Notes under the pieces: model-generated
What the model saw: the letters and a program-made list of their open reading frames with translations, nothing else
What the model was told of the DNA's origin: nothing
Databases searched by the model: none
Origin: Siphonodentalium dalli
Taxonomy: Eukaryota; Mollusca; Scaphopoda; Gadilida; Siphonodentaliidae
Direction of reading: 5' to 3'
Assembly: GCA_032622095.1 (NCBI GenBank)
Contig: CP136063.1
Coordinates: forward strand, 93,041,980 to 93,105,979
Length of the DNA: 64,000 nt
In this document: piece after piece, positions 36,191-47,343 of the stretch
Position numbering within the stretch: the stretch's first letter is position 1
How the letters are laid out: each line of letters begins with the position of its first letter
Position numbers and translations under genes: made by a program

Positions 36191-36317
36191 CTTCAAGAAT
36201 TCTATGATAAATAGTTCATGGGTGACCTGATGCATGCCTCTTAGTTTTCTTGTAATTATTGTTACATGTGTACCCAGTAGGTACCTAATAAATGCGCTGC
36301 TCCATCAAATGTGGAAG

Positions 36318-36756
36318 CAGGGGCGTGAGTCACGTGACTAGAGGGTCTCCGTTGGGGGAACGACTACCTTCGATATTTCAACTGGACCCAACCCCTTAAA
36401 TTGATGCAGGCCGAAATTGCCAAGTCCGAGAAATTCCATTTTATCCCCATTTTCCAACTGTACCTCAAACTTTCCAACCCTTGGAATTTTCTAACCTACA
36501 TGTACCTAACAGCCCACCCTTATTGCCAACTGATTATCATTTAAAATTTCAGTCACAACATTTGACCGATGTTAGGAAAATAATTTTCGTCTGAAAACAA
36601 CAAATTGGAATATTAAACTATCCGAACAAATTCAAATTGATTTTGGTCTGAAATTTCCAACTAATTTTGAATCATTTGTGGCATGAAATTTCCAACTGTT
36701 TATATTTTTGTCAAAGGTAAGGGGTGTGACATGACCACATTGTCGCCACGTCCCTG
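36318..36756. mobile_element. hAT-like non-autonomous element (family M3), 439 bp
   Basis: Starts CAGGGGCGTGAGTCACG and ends CGCCACGTCCCTG. Flanking 8-mers are TGTGGAAG (36310-36317) and TGTGGAAA (36757-36764), a 7/8 target duplication. Its interior AAATTTCCAAC words resemble those in 40002-40966. Confidence 0.8.
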
Positions 36757-36885
36757 TGTGGAAACAATTTGTAACTTGAACAGTGACAGCATGTATAGAA
36801 TGATACGCAGTGTCATGCACATAGTGGACTGACGACATTGCACAGACAAACACAAGACTCCACGGGGATTTTCTGAGTACAGGAT

Positions 36886-38078
36886 CACAGGTATTAGGCA
36901 CAAATTTTTAATTTTTTTTTTAATTTAATAAAAATCTCGGAAAGGTAAGTATCAAGGCTGATAGTGAACATAGGAGGTCAAAAAATCATCCTCACAAAAG
37001 CTAAATTATTTATCAAATTGATCTGGAATTCTAGCATTATGTGCCCAAGTAATCATATTTTTTTGTTAAAGTTTAGCTTTCCATCGTACTTTAAACAAGT
37101 GAGCATAGAACATGATTCGAAGTTGTCAATGAAATTTATTTGTTGGTACCCAAAACGTCCGTCCAATGAAAAATTAAAACATCAAATAATCTAACCCCTA
37201 AATCACCGAAATCTATACTATTATCATCAAACTAAATAGCCCTATTGTCAAACAGATGTTGTTTCACGAAGTACAGCTAATTGGGGGGTGGTACTCAACA
37301 TACATCGTGTTTAATAACGATTTATGTTCTTTCTTTTCGTCAGTTTCACAGATTTCTATTCCCGGGAAGCCATTTTGCAAAACTGAAAGCGAAACTAACT
37401 TGAACTTTATTAAATTAATTTTAATATCTCTCTTTTAATTGATATCCGGCATTCTTATTGACAAAAATCATGCGGTGGATATATAATACCCACTAGATAA
37501 GGAATTTGATAAAACATTATTTTTTATCGATTTAAAATTATTTTATTTTGGAGTCATTTACGGCAGCGTTTCTCAAGTTTGTTTCGCACTTTCAAAATGG
37601 CCTCCCGAGAATAGAATCATATTAAACTGACGGGAAAAAAAGACGAAAAACGTTATTAAACTCGATGTATGTTGACTACCACACCCAAATTAGATGTCAT
37701 TCGTGAAACAACGTCTGTTTGACAATAGGGCTATTTAGTTTGATGATTAGAGTATAGATTTCGGTGATTTAGTTGTTGGATTGTTTGATTTTTTTTATTT
37801 TTCATTGGACGGACGTTTTGGGTACCAACCAAATAAATTTGATTTATCAACTTTAAATGTTTTTCTATGTTCACTAATCTCATGCAAATACGACGGCGAA
37901 CCAAACTTTTTTGAAAACTATGATTATTTGGTCACATAGTGCTGCAATTACAGATCAATAAAAAATAAAATGTTGCTTTTGTAGAGAAAAATGCTGACCT
38001 CTATCAAAAATGAGATAGATACCTTTCCGAGATTTTCATTAAATTATAAAAAAAAAAAAATTGTGCCTAATACCTGTG
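36886..38078. mobile_element. 1.19-kb fold-back element with ~380-bp arms and 8-bp duplication
   Basis: The left arm (36886-37270) and right arm (37700-38078) are diverged reverse complements. The ends are CACAGGTATTAGGCAC and GTGCCTAATACCTGTG. Perfect flanking TACAGGAT is at 36878-36885 and 38079-38086. The arms share AAAATCTCGGAAAGGTA, CATTGGACGGACGTTTTGGG as read on one strand, and the TTGACAATAGGGCTATTTAG segment. The 430-bp centre shows no transposase. The duplication length suggests hAT; the long arms are unusual for that group. Confidence 0.85.
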
Positions 38079-38311
38079 TACAGGATGACTCATATTGCGT
38101 TTGGTGCGAGATATTTAATAAATTGGATAATTATGCTATCGAGTAATATTTTGATTGTTTTAGTCCTTGGTGGCTTTACAGCAGACGTGTGACTTGTTGC
38201 GGTGTCATATTAGGCCGCATCTATATATATTTTAAAACGCCCGATCTAAACTACACCACTAAGATAATCGGCCGTTTTGTCAAGGTTGTTTTTTCTAAAA
38301 AAAAACATTGA

Positions 38312-39050
38312 TGTAGGCAATGACTCAGCATGTTCAAATGTGCTTGCTTCAGGGAGCGTGAAAAAATTACCATGGTCATATATATCGAACGGAATGGCAC
38401 TTTGAGATGTCCCTCAACTTTAGATCAAGCTTGAAAATCGGTCCCGATTATCTCCCATGACGGGATTCGAACCCATGCCAACCTCAGACTGTGATGCTGG
38501 CATCCACGACCTAACCGTCTCGGCTGCGACGACATCCATAATAAGAAAGCCCTTTCACCGAGCGTTAAAAAGCACATCAACATGGGTTCGAATAATGGCA
38601 CAAGAAGAACAGATATATCATATATATTATAGAACTGTTCTTCGTGTGTCAATATTCGAACCCATGTTGATGTGCTTTTTAACTCTATATATCAGATATA
38701 TATGGAGGCACTGACTCGGTATTAGTGCTCATTGCATCAAAGCTACCGTGAGCGTGAACAAATTCTCATTTCTTACATATCGATCGGAATGACATAATCA
38801 TAGATGTCCCTTAACTCAAATCAAGCTTCAAAATCGGTTCCGATTTTCGCACATGTCGGCCGGGGGGTGGGGGTTGTTTGGTCGAACCCGTGCCAACCTC
38901 GTCTAGCCCAGACTACGATAATGGTATCAACGACGTGACAACCTCGGCCGCGGGGATATTCTTAAAAAAGGAAGTCCTTTCACCGAGTGTTCAGAAGCGT
39001 ATTACTCTGAACATGGGTTCGGACATTGACACAGAACTGCTCTACCATTA
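38312..39050 (-). repeat. Two tandem copies of a tRNA-derived SINE-like repeat
   Basis: Copy 1 (about 38312-38640) and copy 2 (about 38705-39045) are diverged direct repeats. On the minus strand copy 1 carries A-box-like GCCGAGACGGTTAGG and a perfect B box GGTTCGAATCC about 45 bases apart. A tRNA-unrelated body follows (AATCGGGACCGATTTTCAAG, then TCACGCTCCC). Copy 2 keeps both boxes in degraded form. Between them 38564-38683 is a palindrome with 31-bp perfect arms. Confidence 0.65.
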
Positions 39051-40001
39051 CACAATGCAATGACCTTCCTCCGAAATTGCACCAGTGATCATACGATTAC
39101 TGCAGCGATGGTACTGGCGTATAATATAATGTTTTGTGATAGGAATTTTCCAAGACCGATAGAACATCACAACGGTTATATTTTCAAGGAAGGAAGGATA
39201 TAAGCCACCAGGAAGACCAGGTTCCAATTCCACAGGGATGTATAGCCGCCTGCGTTTAAATGGTATAAGAATAGCTATAGGAGAGTGCAAAAGGTTCTTG
39301 GCATTTATGTCAGCAATGAGGCTAGCGAAAGATATTTTCTATTGTTGGTTGTTGGACAGGACCTCAAGGTCGTCGAAAGATAAACTCGAGCAATGAAATT
39401 TCGGACAAGACCACCTCGATCCAGATAATATAATGCAACACTGTCGTCCATGTCACCGAATTTATGCTACCCGAACACCCGTATAACCGAGATCTGGACT
39501 CCATTGATGTAAGTTTCTCTTATTGTAATTATTATTTCAATGCAGTTGACATAATTAAGAATTGAAATTGACTTAGTTACGTTACCCTTATTTTCTACAC
39601 ATATTTTGTGCAAAGATATATTAGCCTGATTTTAATTATATACGTCGGCAATAATACTAGGTATAATATGTTCTTGAACATTAGTATTAGTGTATGTAAT
39701 ATGACTGTGTTTTACCATGTTTATGATTTAGGATGTTATCTCGACGTTAGTCTTCTTATATGCCCAAATTAAAAAAGGGTTTGGTGAAATTTCTTCGTTG
39801 ACGTTGCCACAAGCATGATTATATTATAAGTTCACCGTGGTGATCAATCAATGGCTATCTTTGTTTTTTCCTGATTTGAGTTTTCGGAACATGTGCCCTG
39901 ATACTTGTCATGATTCCGTTCCCAGTTCCTCCCATAAACAATTTACTGGTGTGTCCAGATGAGTATGCCACATCTGATCGATGTTCATTGTGACTTTGTT
40001 C
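39051..40001. other. Unassigned intergenic DNA
   Basis: No gene, RNA or repeat recognised. Confidence 0.4.
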
Positions 40002-40966
40002 CAGGGACGTGGCTAGACGATCTCAGTTGGTGTGGGAGTGTCCACCTTTTGCAACCCCACCCCGGTTGAACCAGATCTAAATTCCTAAGTTCGGGTCAAT
40101 TCTATTTCCACCTCCTTGGGTTGGAGTATTCCAACAATACCACAATGTTTCCATTGTTGGAAATGACAACCTGACACCCCATAATGGTTGGAAAAGTCCA
40201 AAAACTGGGATGTAAAATTTAATATAGGAGAGTATTCGACATGCATTTGGTCTGAGAACAACAACTACGTCATGGTTAATGGACGAGCTACTGGACATTC
40301 GTAAACTAGATGTTTTAGTTGACCAATGTCCAGTCGCGAGTCCATTAACCGACTTAAAACACAGTTTTATAATATACAAGGAGAGACTACATCTATACAG
40401 ATGAACAATTCCGATAAATCTCGTTCAATGAGTTGTTTTCGAACGTTTTTCTGGAAACAAAATAGTACATGGCTGACAACAAAACCACGCCCCTTGACAC
40501 GGCTCCTATGAGTGGAAATTGTATGTGGATTTTTTCCGTGAACACAATAGGCACAATAACACGTGATACAACTTTGTTCGAAAATAAACGTCAATGTACA
40601 CAAACAGGATACATTATTTGGTTTGTGCTGTACGTAGCATAGCTAATATACGTAATATTCCTGTCGACGCAATTACATGCATTTGTATTCTAGACACGTT
40701 GTGCATAAATTGGGAGACGTACATGACCAGTCTAGATAAGATTGTCGACGTGTGGAACAGATACGGTACAAAGCATGGCATAGTGTCCATTCGGAGAAAT
40801 AGAAGGTCGAGGTAGAACAATGGAGCTATGTTTTAACATCAGCTAACAGAACAAATTCAACAATATTTTCTCTGAAATTTCAAACAAACGTTTTGTCAGG
40901 CATGAAATTTCCAACAATTTAATTTGTTTTACCAAAGGTGAGGCACCCCCTCTCGCCACGTCCCTG
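40002..40966. mobile_element. hAT-like non-autonomous element (family M3), 965 bp
   Basis: Starts CAGGGACGTGGCTAGAC and ends CTCGCCACGTCCCTG. Flanking 8-mers are CTTTGTTC (39994-40001) and CTTTGTTA (40967-40974). Within it, 40270-40350 is an imperfect hairpin (GGTTAATGGAC arms). No transposase-like frame is present. Confidence 0.83.
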
Positions 40967-43190
40967 CTTTGTTACCTGGTGCTTTTATTTTGAAGGAGTA
41001 TGATGCCGTTCTTTTAGTATGATTCTGTCACTGTGGGTTTGTTTAACAGTAAGTTATGATGATATAATGGTCAGAAATGTCGGTTGCACAGGAAGTTGAC
41101 TTGATGAGTGATGTATTATTTGTCAGCAGTAATTCCTCTGTACTTTTTCCGTATGCAATGTATTATTTGTCAGCAATATAGGTCCACTGAATTGTTTCCG
41201 GGTGTTAGCTGTACTTGAGTTAGTCCAATGTTGTGGACATATCAAAGAGAGCCTGTCATTCGGACTCTTATGGACTCTTTCTGACTGGAGACCCATTAAC
41301 CCTTTCTATATAATAAACGGATTCTCCCACCCAGTTATACCGGTATATATTGGACTGGTCTATCATTCATTTGGAGCGGTGTCCGGGAAAATGTAAAAAT
41401 GAGCAGACGACAGACAGAAGAAAATATAATACACATGCAGAAGAATTCTTATATTTTGGTGGGCAATGTTCAGATAATAAGTTGGCAATAATTGTCGCTT
41501 GTTAAATTCAGTATCTGAACACGTCCTAAGGGACTACTCGTAATGCTTGTTTAGTTTAGAAAGGGTTAAATTTCTCAGTTTGTGACAAAGTATTCTACCT
41601 CAGTAGCGACGGTGTCATGTTCATAGCAAATGAAGACACATTCCCGATGGTGTATTGTTTTATACGAGACAAGTTTCATGTTTCGAGCAGTAACTCGGTG
41701 ATATTATATTAGATTAATTTAATAGCGGACGGAAATTGAATTGGTATCTTGATATAGGTGTTATCGGTAAGACACCGCTGGTATAGAGGCTGGCCAGCCC
41801 CATCATTCATATCACACATGCATCTCGAAAATCCACAGCATCGTCATTAGTGGGGAGACGTACGTTTTGCATAAATCCAGCCAAAATGACAAGAGATTTT
41901 CATCTGGATTTTTATCTGGATCTATCCGGCAAAAAATCTTGAATTTCACATATCAGCATCATTGTATGTATAATCTGAGCAATTATTAAGAGACAACAAA
42001 AACAATGGATTTTAATACATTTGAGAGGTTGACAATTCTATTTAATTTTTGTCCCTTTCGGTACCAAAACTGCTAGGATAAATAATAATTTCACACAAAA
42101 CTCCAATAACCAAATAGCTTATTGTCTTGGCTCTATGAGAGGAGGCTTCATTTGTATCATAATGTTGAGTTAGATTTTTAATTGCATACTATAGCATCAT
42201 ACGCCTATATATTATAATGAAGACTAAAACAGTCACAAATATTCCAGCCCAATGAAAATAAATATTGATATGCCGTGTGGTCCACTCAAACAGGGAGCAA
42301 TCAACAGGAATTAGGCCACAGTGTTAAGAGACATGGTGGTCAGCTTTAACTTGGTTATGAATCCACGACCCACAACTCATCTCAGCCCAATTGTTCGTTG
42401 ATCAACAGGCATGGCATGAAAATCCTAACATATAGAAAGTTAATTATGGGTAGTTGCCTTTCTTAATGAAAATAATCATTAAATTTCACAAATTAAGTCT
42501 CCTGTCATGATCTTGAGATATGATATCATGGATATATGAACTGCACTTAAAAAAAAATAAAATATTTTACGGAGGTTCTTGGTACCTGAAAACAGTGAAA
42601 TATTTAGATATTTTTCATGCCATAACAGTAAAATAAATGAGGTTATAATATCCCATTGGTCGACTGTTCTTAAATATTGTGTCACAACAATTGCTTGTAC
42701 CAAATTTCACAAAGATATTCCTAATAGATTTTGAGAAAATCCATTTTGAAATACAAGGAAATTTTGACAAAACGTGCGTCTGACCCTTAAGTAATACGTC
42801 GAAAACATCCACATAAGTTCATAATACTTGACAACTCTTTTATTATATACCGCTTTTGGGTGACGGATGCAATATCACTCTTTATATGCAAGAGGCGACC
42901 ATTGGAAGTTTTCCTAGCCTGGCAAAAATTCAAAACATGTTAAACACATCCTGTTTGGTATTCGATATCTGGCCATTAGACCTAATATTAATGGGGTCAT
43001 AATTATGTATAATAATATAATTATTTCCTGGTATATAAAACTTACAGGTATCGCTTTTATGTTGACTAATCAGACAGAAAAATTGTTTAAGACTCCGTGC
43101 CTTCACGAAAGACTTCGGGCGATTGAATGGCAGTCTATGTGGTGAGCTGTACTGATGCAGCATTAAATATCCTGTGCCAGTGCATTCTAT
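40967..43190. other. Unassigned intergenic DNA with one repeat fragment
   Basis: 41465-41570 carries the GTTCAGATAATAAGTT and GAAAGGGTTAAA words of the 1162-1393 fold-back family. Nothing else is recognised. Confidence 0.45.
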
Positions 43191-43196
43191 TTTATA

Positions 43197-43337
43197 TACG
43201 AGTCTCCCATAGGGAGCCTCGCATATATAAGAGAAGACACTGGCTCACTAGTAGGTCAATTTAAATATAAGAGAATACATTGGCACATGGTTTTACAAAA
43301 AAACCAGGAAGCTCGAGCCAGTCATGGAAGGGTTAAC
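43197..43337. repeat. Fragment related to the piggyBac-like MITE at 4543
   Basis: Shares CTCGCATATATAAGAGAA, AAGAGAATACATTGGCAC and a terminal GGGTTAAC with the interior and right end of 4543-4723. The left terminus is missing. Confidence 0.5.
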
Positions 43338-43406
43338 GACTTGGAACCCAGACTTGATATGTTTGATCGCAGCGTCCAATTGTCCACCACACTCCCACAG
43401 TTTACG

Positions 43407-44140
43407 GACATTATGGATGCGGACACACGTATCACAGTAGCGATGGCATAGTAGGTGTGACAATTTATTATGGTGGAGTTTGGTGACAATTGGTCGTCAT
43501 AATTAATATGCCATAGCAAGCCATGTCGCCCTCTGAAAATTCGTACAATGAGTCTACCAAGCTCTACCGGCGACGACCGATCTCTCAAGGATGTATCTAC
43601 CTGAATTTCTTGTCGCTGTTGATCTTTACTCAACACGCAGTGTTATATTTTACATGCTAACACACAAGTCCACTTGATAACTTAATGAATAACCCATTTC
43701 TGTCAACAGTCATGATTGTTCTTACTAAGAACAAATCGCCCGTGTAATTTCTCAGCAAATGTAAGTGAGTCAAATCTTGTGCGTAGAACTAAACGTCGCA
43801 AAATAAAAAACGCAATTGGGGAACTGTCTTAAAACTCATTAAATTAATATAAGTAGATAAACATGCATGCATTGAGTTCATATAAAAAAAACGTACCACA
43901 TGCATGATATGTGAGTCAAGGAGGAATTGCAACCAGGCCACGGTCGAACACAATTCTGGACCATCGATCGTGCAATTATACATCATACATGTATATATGG
44001 TAGCGAATACAATTTAGCAAAACGTAATGAGTATGGCATATTAATTATGACGACCAATTGTCACCAAACTCCACCATAATAAATTGTCTCACCTATACTA
44101 TGCCATCGCTACTGTGATACGTGTGCCCGCAGCCATTGTC
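43407..44140. mobile_element. 734-bp element with 109-bp inverted ends
   Basis: The arms at 43407-43515 and 44032-44140 are near-identical reverse complements (CGATGGCATAGTA, AATTTATTATGGTGGAGTTT, TGACGACCAATTGTCACC). The spacer of about 516 bases has no coding sense. The outer boundary and target duplication are unclear. Confidence 0.75.
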
Positions 44141-44147
44141 TTTATAA

Positions 44148-44237
44148 TTGTTTTGTGTTTATTGGGGTGATGTATGATTGTTTTGTGTTTATTGGGGTGA
44201 TGTATGATTGTTTTGTGTTTATTGGGGTGATGTATGT
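44148..44237 (+). repeat. 30-bp unit in three tandem copies
   Basis: ATTGTTTTGTGTTTATTGGG followed by GTGATGTATG is repeated three times without change, starting just after the right arm of the preceding element. Confidence 0.9.
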
Positions 44238-44276
44238 AGATCGTATGCATCGTCTTTGGAGTCTTTTGATCTGATG

Positions 44277-44570
44277 CTACATTTCGGTCTGGGCACCCGA
44301 TTTGATGGCTCCAATTAATTCGTGGTTTTCCACTGTGTCAAATGCGATGACGCCGAATTCCTCAACACCCTGTCTGGTGTCCATCTTAACTGCGTGTTGG
44401 CAGAAGTCACGTTGATTACGCCACAATGTGGTGTAAGCTGTATTACAGTTTTTCATGTTAGAGCGGACGATCGATAATCCACTGGGCGAATGTATTATGG
44501 TTAGGTATTTTTTCAAACTTGAGTATAAACCGTACCGATAGAGTGACGATAGTCCAACAAAGATTAGCAC
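44277..44570 (-). CDS. Weak candidate coding fragment (unidentified)
   Basis: A 97-codon open frame whose second half has a soluble-protein composition (WRNQRDFCQHAVKMD, VEEFGVIAFDTVENHELIGA) and ends with TAG. I recognise no family, and no splice partner or promoter is evident. It lies between repeats and may be chance. Confidence 0.18.
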   Translation of the reverse strand: MLIFVGLSSLYRYGLYSSLKKYLTIIHSPSGLSIVRSNMKNCNTAYTTLWRNQRDFCQHAVKMDTRQGVEEFGVIAFDTVENHELIGAIKSGAQTEM

Positions 44571-44604
44571 ATGTGTTTACGTCACCGGTGTAATTGTGGG
44601 GACA

Positions 44605-45440
44605 TGTTTCTATTATGAAGGTTCGCTATGCCGAAGGTCCACTATTCGGAAGGTTCTCTATTCTGAATACTTGCTATTTCGAAGATGCACTATTCCGAAT
44701 GTTCGCTATTCCGAAGGTTCTCTATTCCGAAGGTTTTTGTTATTTTAAGGTTAATTCTATATTCTAAAGTATTGAGAGGGTTCATTATCACGACAGATAC
44801 AGGAGGAAATAACTTAGAACATTAAATGTGACTTTGTTTTGTTTTCGCGGGTTTTCGTGAGATTTAATGTGATTACGTGGGCCGATACCTTTGAATTCTT
44901 GGCATATAATATGAATGTTGTGGTATATATGGACCCTCCTGCATTGGGACATGACACAGGTACAGTTGACTTAAGTGCTGTTCTGTGCGGGCTCAAATTT
45001 GGGGTCAATATTTTAAGGGCCAAATTTTATAATTTTATGGGCCCATACCTTTGAACTCTGGGCATATAATATGAATATTGGGGGGGCATGTCTCTATTCC
45101 GAAGGTTCACTATCCCGAAGGTACACTATTCCGAAATTTCTTTGAATGTTCACCAATCCGAAGGTTCGCTATTCCGAAGGTTCTCTATTCCGAAGGTTTT
45201 TGTTATTTTAAGGTTAATTCTATATTCTAAAGTATTGAGAGGGTTCATTATCACGAAGATTCTTTTTATGAAGGAAATAACTTAAAACATTAAATGTGAT
45301 TTTGTTTTGTTTTCGCGGGTTTTCTTGAGTTTAATGTCATTACGTATGACCTTATTTCTCATTACATATTCACGCCAAGCAGCCCACACAATTGCTATGT
45401 TTCCATGCGATTTAATGTCATTACGTGTGAACTAATATCT
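44605..45440 (+). repeat. Duplicated block built on CTATTCCGAAGGTTC words
   Basis: Many copies of the 15-mer CTATTCCGAAGGTTC (about 44620-44740 and 45090-45200) are each followed by the same segment (TTATTTTAAGGTTAATTCTA, GAGAGGGTTCATTATCACGA, TTTTGTTTTCGCGGGTTTTC). The whole block of about 470 bases is therefore duplicated in tandem, the second copy being truncated. Confidence 0.75.
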
Positions 45441-45829
45441 CAATAATCTGAGGCCAAGAGTACGCCTGCTAAAGGCGAATTATAACAGTGGGGCTATAAC
45501 ACTCAATGAATACTGGAGGCTATAACAAACTGCGCAGCAGAATATCGCTGACTAGACGAGTATGAGATGAGCCTAACTGCAATTGCGACTTTGTTTAAAG
45601 GCCCACTTAATTTTCGAGTCATTGATTTTTGTTATAGTATATACGGTTTTAATAACAATTTGTGCCATAAAATTTGAATAACATACTATAATTCATCACC
45701 ATTTGAAACGCAGAATAATTCTATCTCCTAGTTTGAAACACCTTTAAAAAACCGCGACAAGTCGTGCGTCGTATATCTAGCAATAAGCAACTAAAATGTC
45801 CTCTTCGGCTTTCCATAGATTTCAACGTA

Positions 45830-46345
45830 ATTTGATACTTAGGGGTATTTGTGTCCGGGAAGTGTTTTGGACGGGTCAAATCGTGACCCCGACCTGATCT
45901 TGTCCTTTAAAACTGTCAATGCAAGGTCAATTTGGGTAAAACGGACGAATTTCGGCGAAATTTGATATCTAGGGTTACTTTTGTCCGGGGAGTGTTTTGA
46001 ACCTCGGCGTAACCTTGACCTTCAATGTGGTCAATCAAAGGTCAAATCGGGTAAAACGGATGGATTTCGACGAAATTTTATACCTATGGGTACTTTTGTC
46101 GGGGGAGTGTTTTGGACGGGTCAAATCATGACTCCGACCTTACCTTGACCTTCAAAATTGTTAATTAAAGGTCAAGTGGGGTAAAAACGGACGGACGAAA
46201 TTTGATATACCTAGGGGTATTTTTCTCCGGGGCGGGGGTGTTTTGGACGGGTCAAATCATGACCCTGACCTGACCTTGACTTTCGAAATAGTCAATTCAA
46301 GGTCAAATCGCGCCTTTCGCCGAAATCAGATGGGAAACAGCCCTG
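45830..46345 (-). repeat. ~115-131-bp tandem units, minus-strand relative of 13866-14266
   Basis: GTTTTGGACGGGTCAAATC recurs at 45863, 46109 and 46240, with a variant at 45994. CCTTGACCTTCAA and AATTTGATAT words lie between. It ends CGAAGTCGGGCCCATCAGCT, the reverse complement of the family A head. Confidence 0.7.
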
Positions 46346-46510
46346 GCGCGAAGTCGGGCCCATCAGCTTGCGTAATAAAGAAGACAGGTTGAAGAAAGTA
46401 ATATATGACACGAGAAACGGGAAAACTTGAAATATGGAAGTATGCAAATTTCCCACATACAATTTGAAAGCTAGTTTATAGTATAATTATATTATAATTA
46501 TATTTATGGC

Positions 46511-47343
46511 TAATAATATGATATTGGTGGCGTTACCATTTCTGACTATGGTTTTCTTGTCTTATATGATATCTGTTTTGGGGATTATCGTGGTTCTCTT
46601 CGATGTCGTCACACAGTATAGTATATATGGTGGTGGCACACAGTATAGTATATATGGTGGTGGCACACAGTATAGTATATATGGTGGTGGCACACAGTAT
46701 AGTATATATGGTGGTGGCACACAGTATAGATATATGGTGGTGGCACACAGTATAGTATATATGGTGGTGGCACACAGTATAGTATATATGGTGGTGGCAC
46801 ACAGTATAGTATATATTGTGGTGGCACACAGTATAGTATATATGGTGGTGGCACACAATATAGTATATATGGTGGTGGCACACAGTATAGTGTATATGGT
46901 GGTGGCACACAGTATAGTATATATGGTGGTGGCACACAGTATAGTATATATGGTGGTGGCATTCTCAACGACTCGGATAGACACACATAGAAACAATGTT
47001 CGGGCAATTCAATAATAGACAGCAGCAGTATTAATATACTGATGTTTGCTATATTTTTCCCCATCATTTTGTTTTTTCAATGGGAGCTTGACTTTGGCGT
47101 TTCAGAGTTGCTTATTTCTTGTAGAAGTCCGTCTCTATGGTAACAATCAGGTGCATCTGTTCCTGAAATAAAATAAACGGTTGATTCCGGTCCGGTCTTT
47201 TCCGTAGTTGTGTTGTCGGTATGTGAGTATGCCACAGAGTGACCTTCATAATGTTACCTGCAGCTAAATCGGTGGATTCGCAGAAATTAAGTAAACAAGA
47301 AACCATAGTCAGAAATGGTAACGCCATCTAGATCATATTATTA
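46511..47343. mobile_element. 833-bp element with inverted ends carrying a 27-bp minisatellite
   Basis: The ends share, in inverted orientation, TAATAATATGAT and GGCGTTACCATTTCTGACTA then TGGTT. The left half (46610-46960) is a 27-bp tandem array. The right half has no recognisable feature. The inverted ends mark it as a probable non-autonomous transposon; no target duplication was resolved. Confidence 0.75.
46610..46960 (+). repeat. 27-bp minisatellite, about 13 copies
   Basis: The unit is CACACAGTATAGTATATATG followed by GTGGTGG. Because 27 is a multiple of three, all frames stay open on both strands, giving repeats such as TQYSIYGGG. One unit near 46730 lacks one base and switches the frame; others have single substitutions. 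Direct adjacency without spacers excludes a CRISPR. Confidence 0.92.

Noticed and set aside
38440-38530. Functional tRNA gene on the minus strand
   Set aside because: A and B boxes are present, but acceptor arms do not pair and an unrelated body is attached; it fits a tRNA-derived SINE better.
46610-46960. CRISPR-like regular repeats
   Set aside because: The 27-bp units are contiguous with no spacers, and the context is a eukaryotic transposon-like element.
46506-47015. 169-residue open frame, plus antisense frames
   Set aside because: Openness is forced by a 27-bp unit free of stops in several frames; the frame switches at a unit with a missing base.
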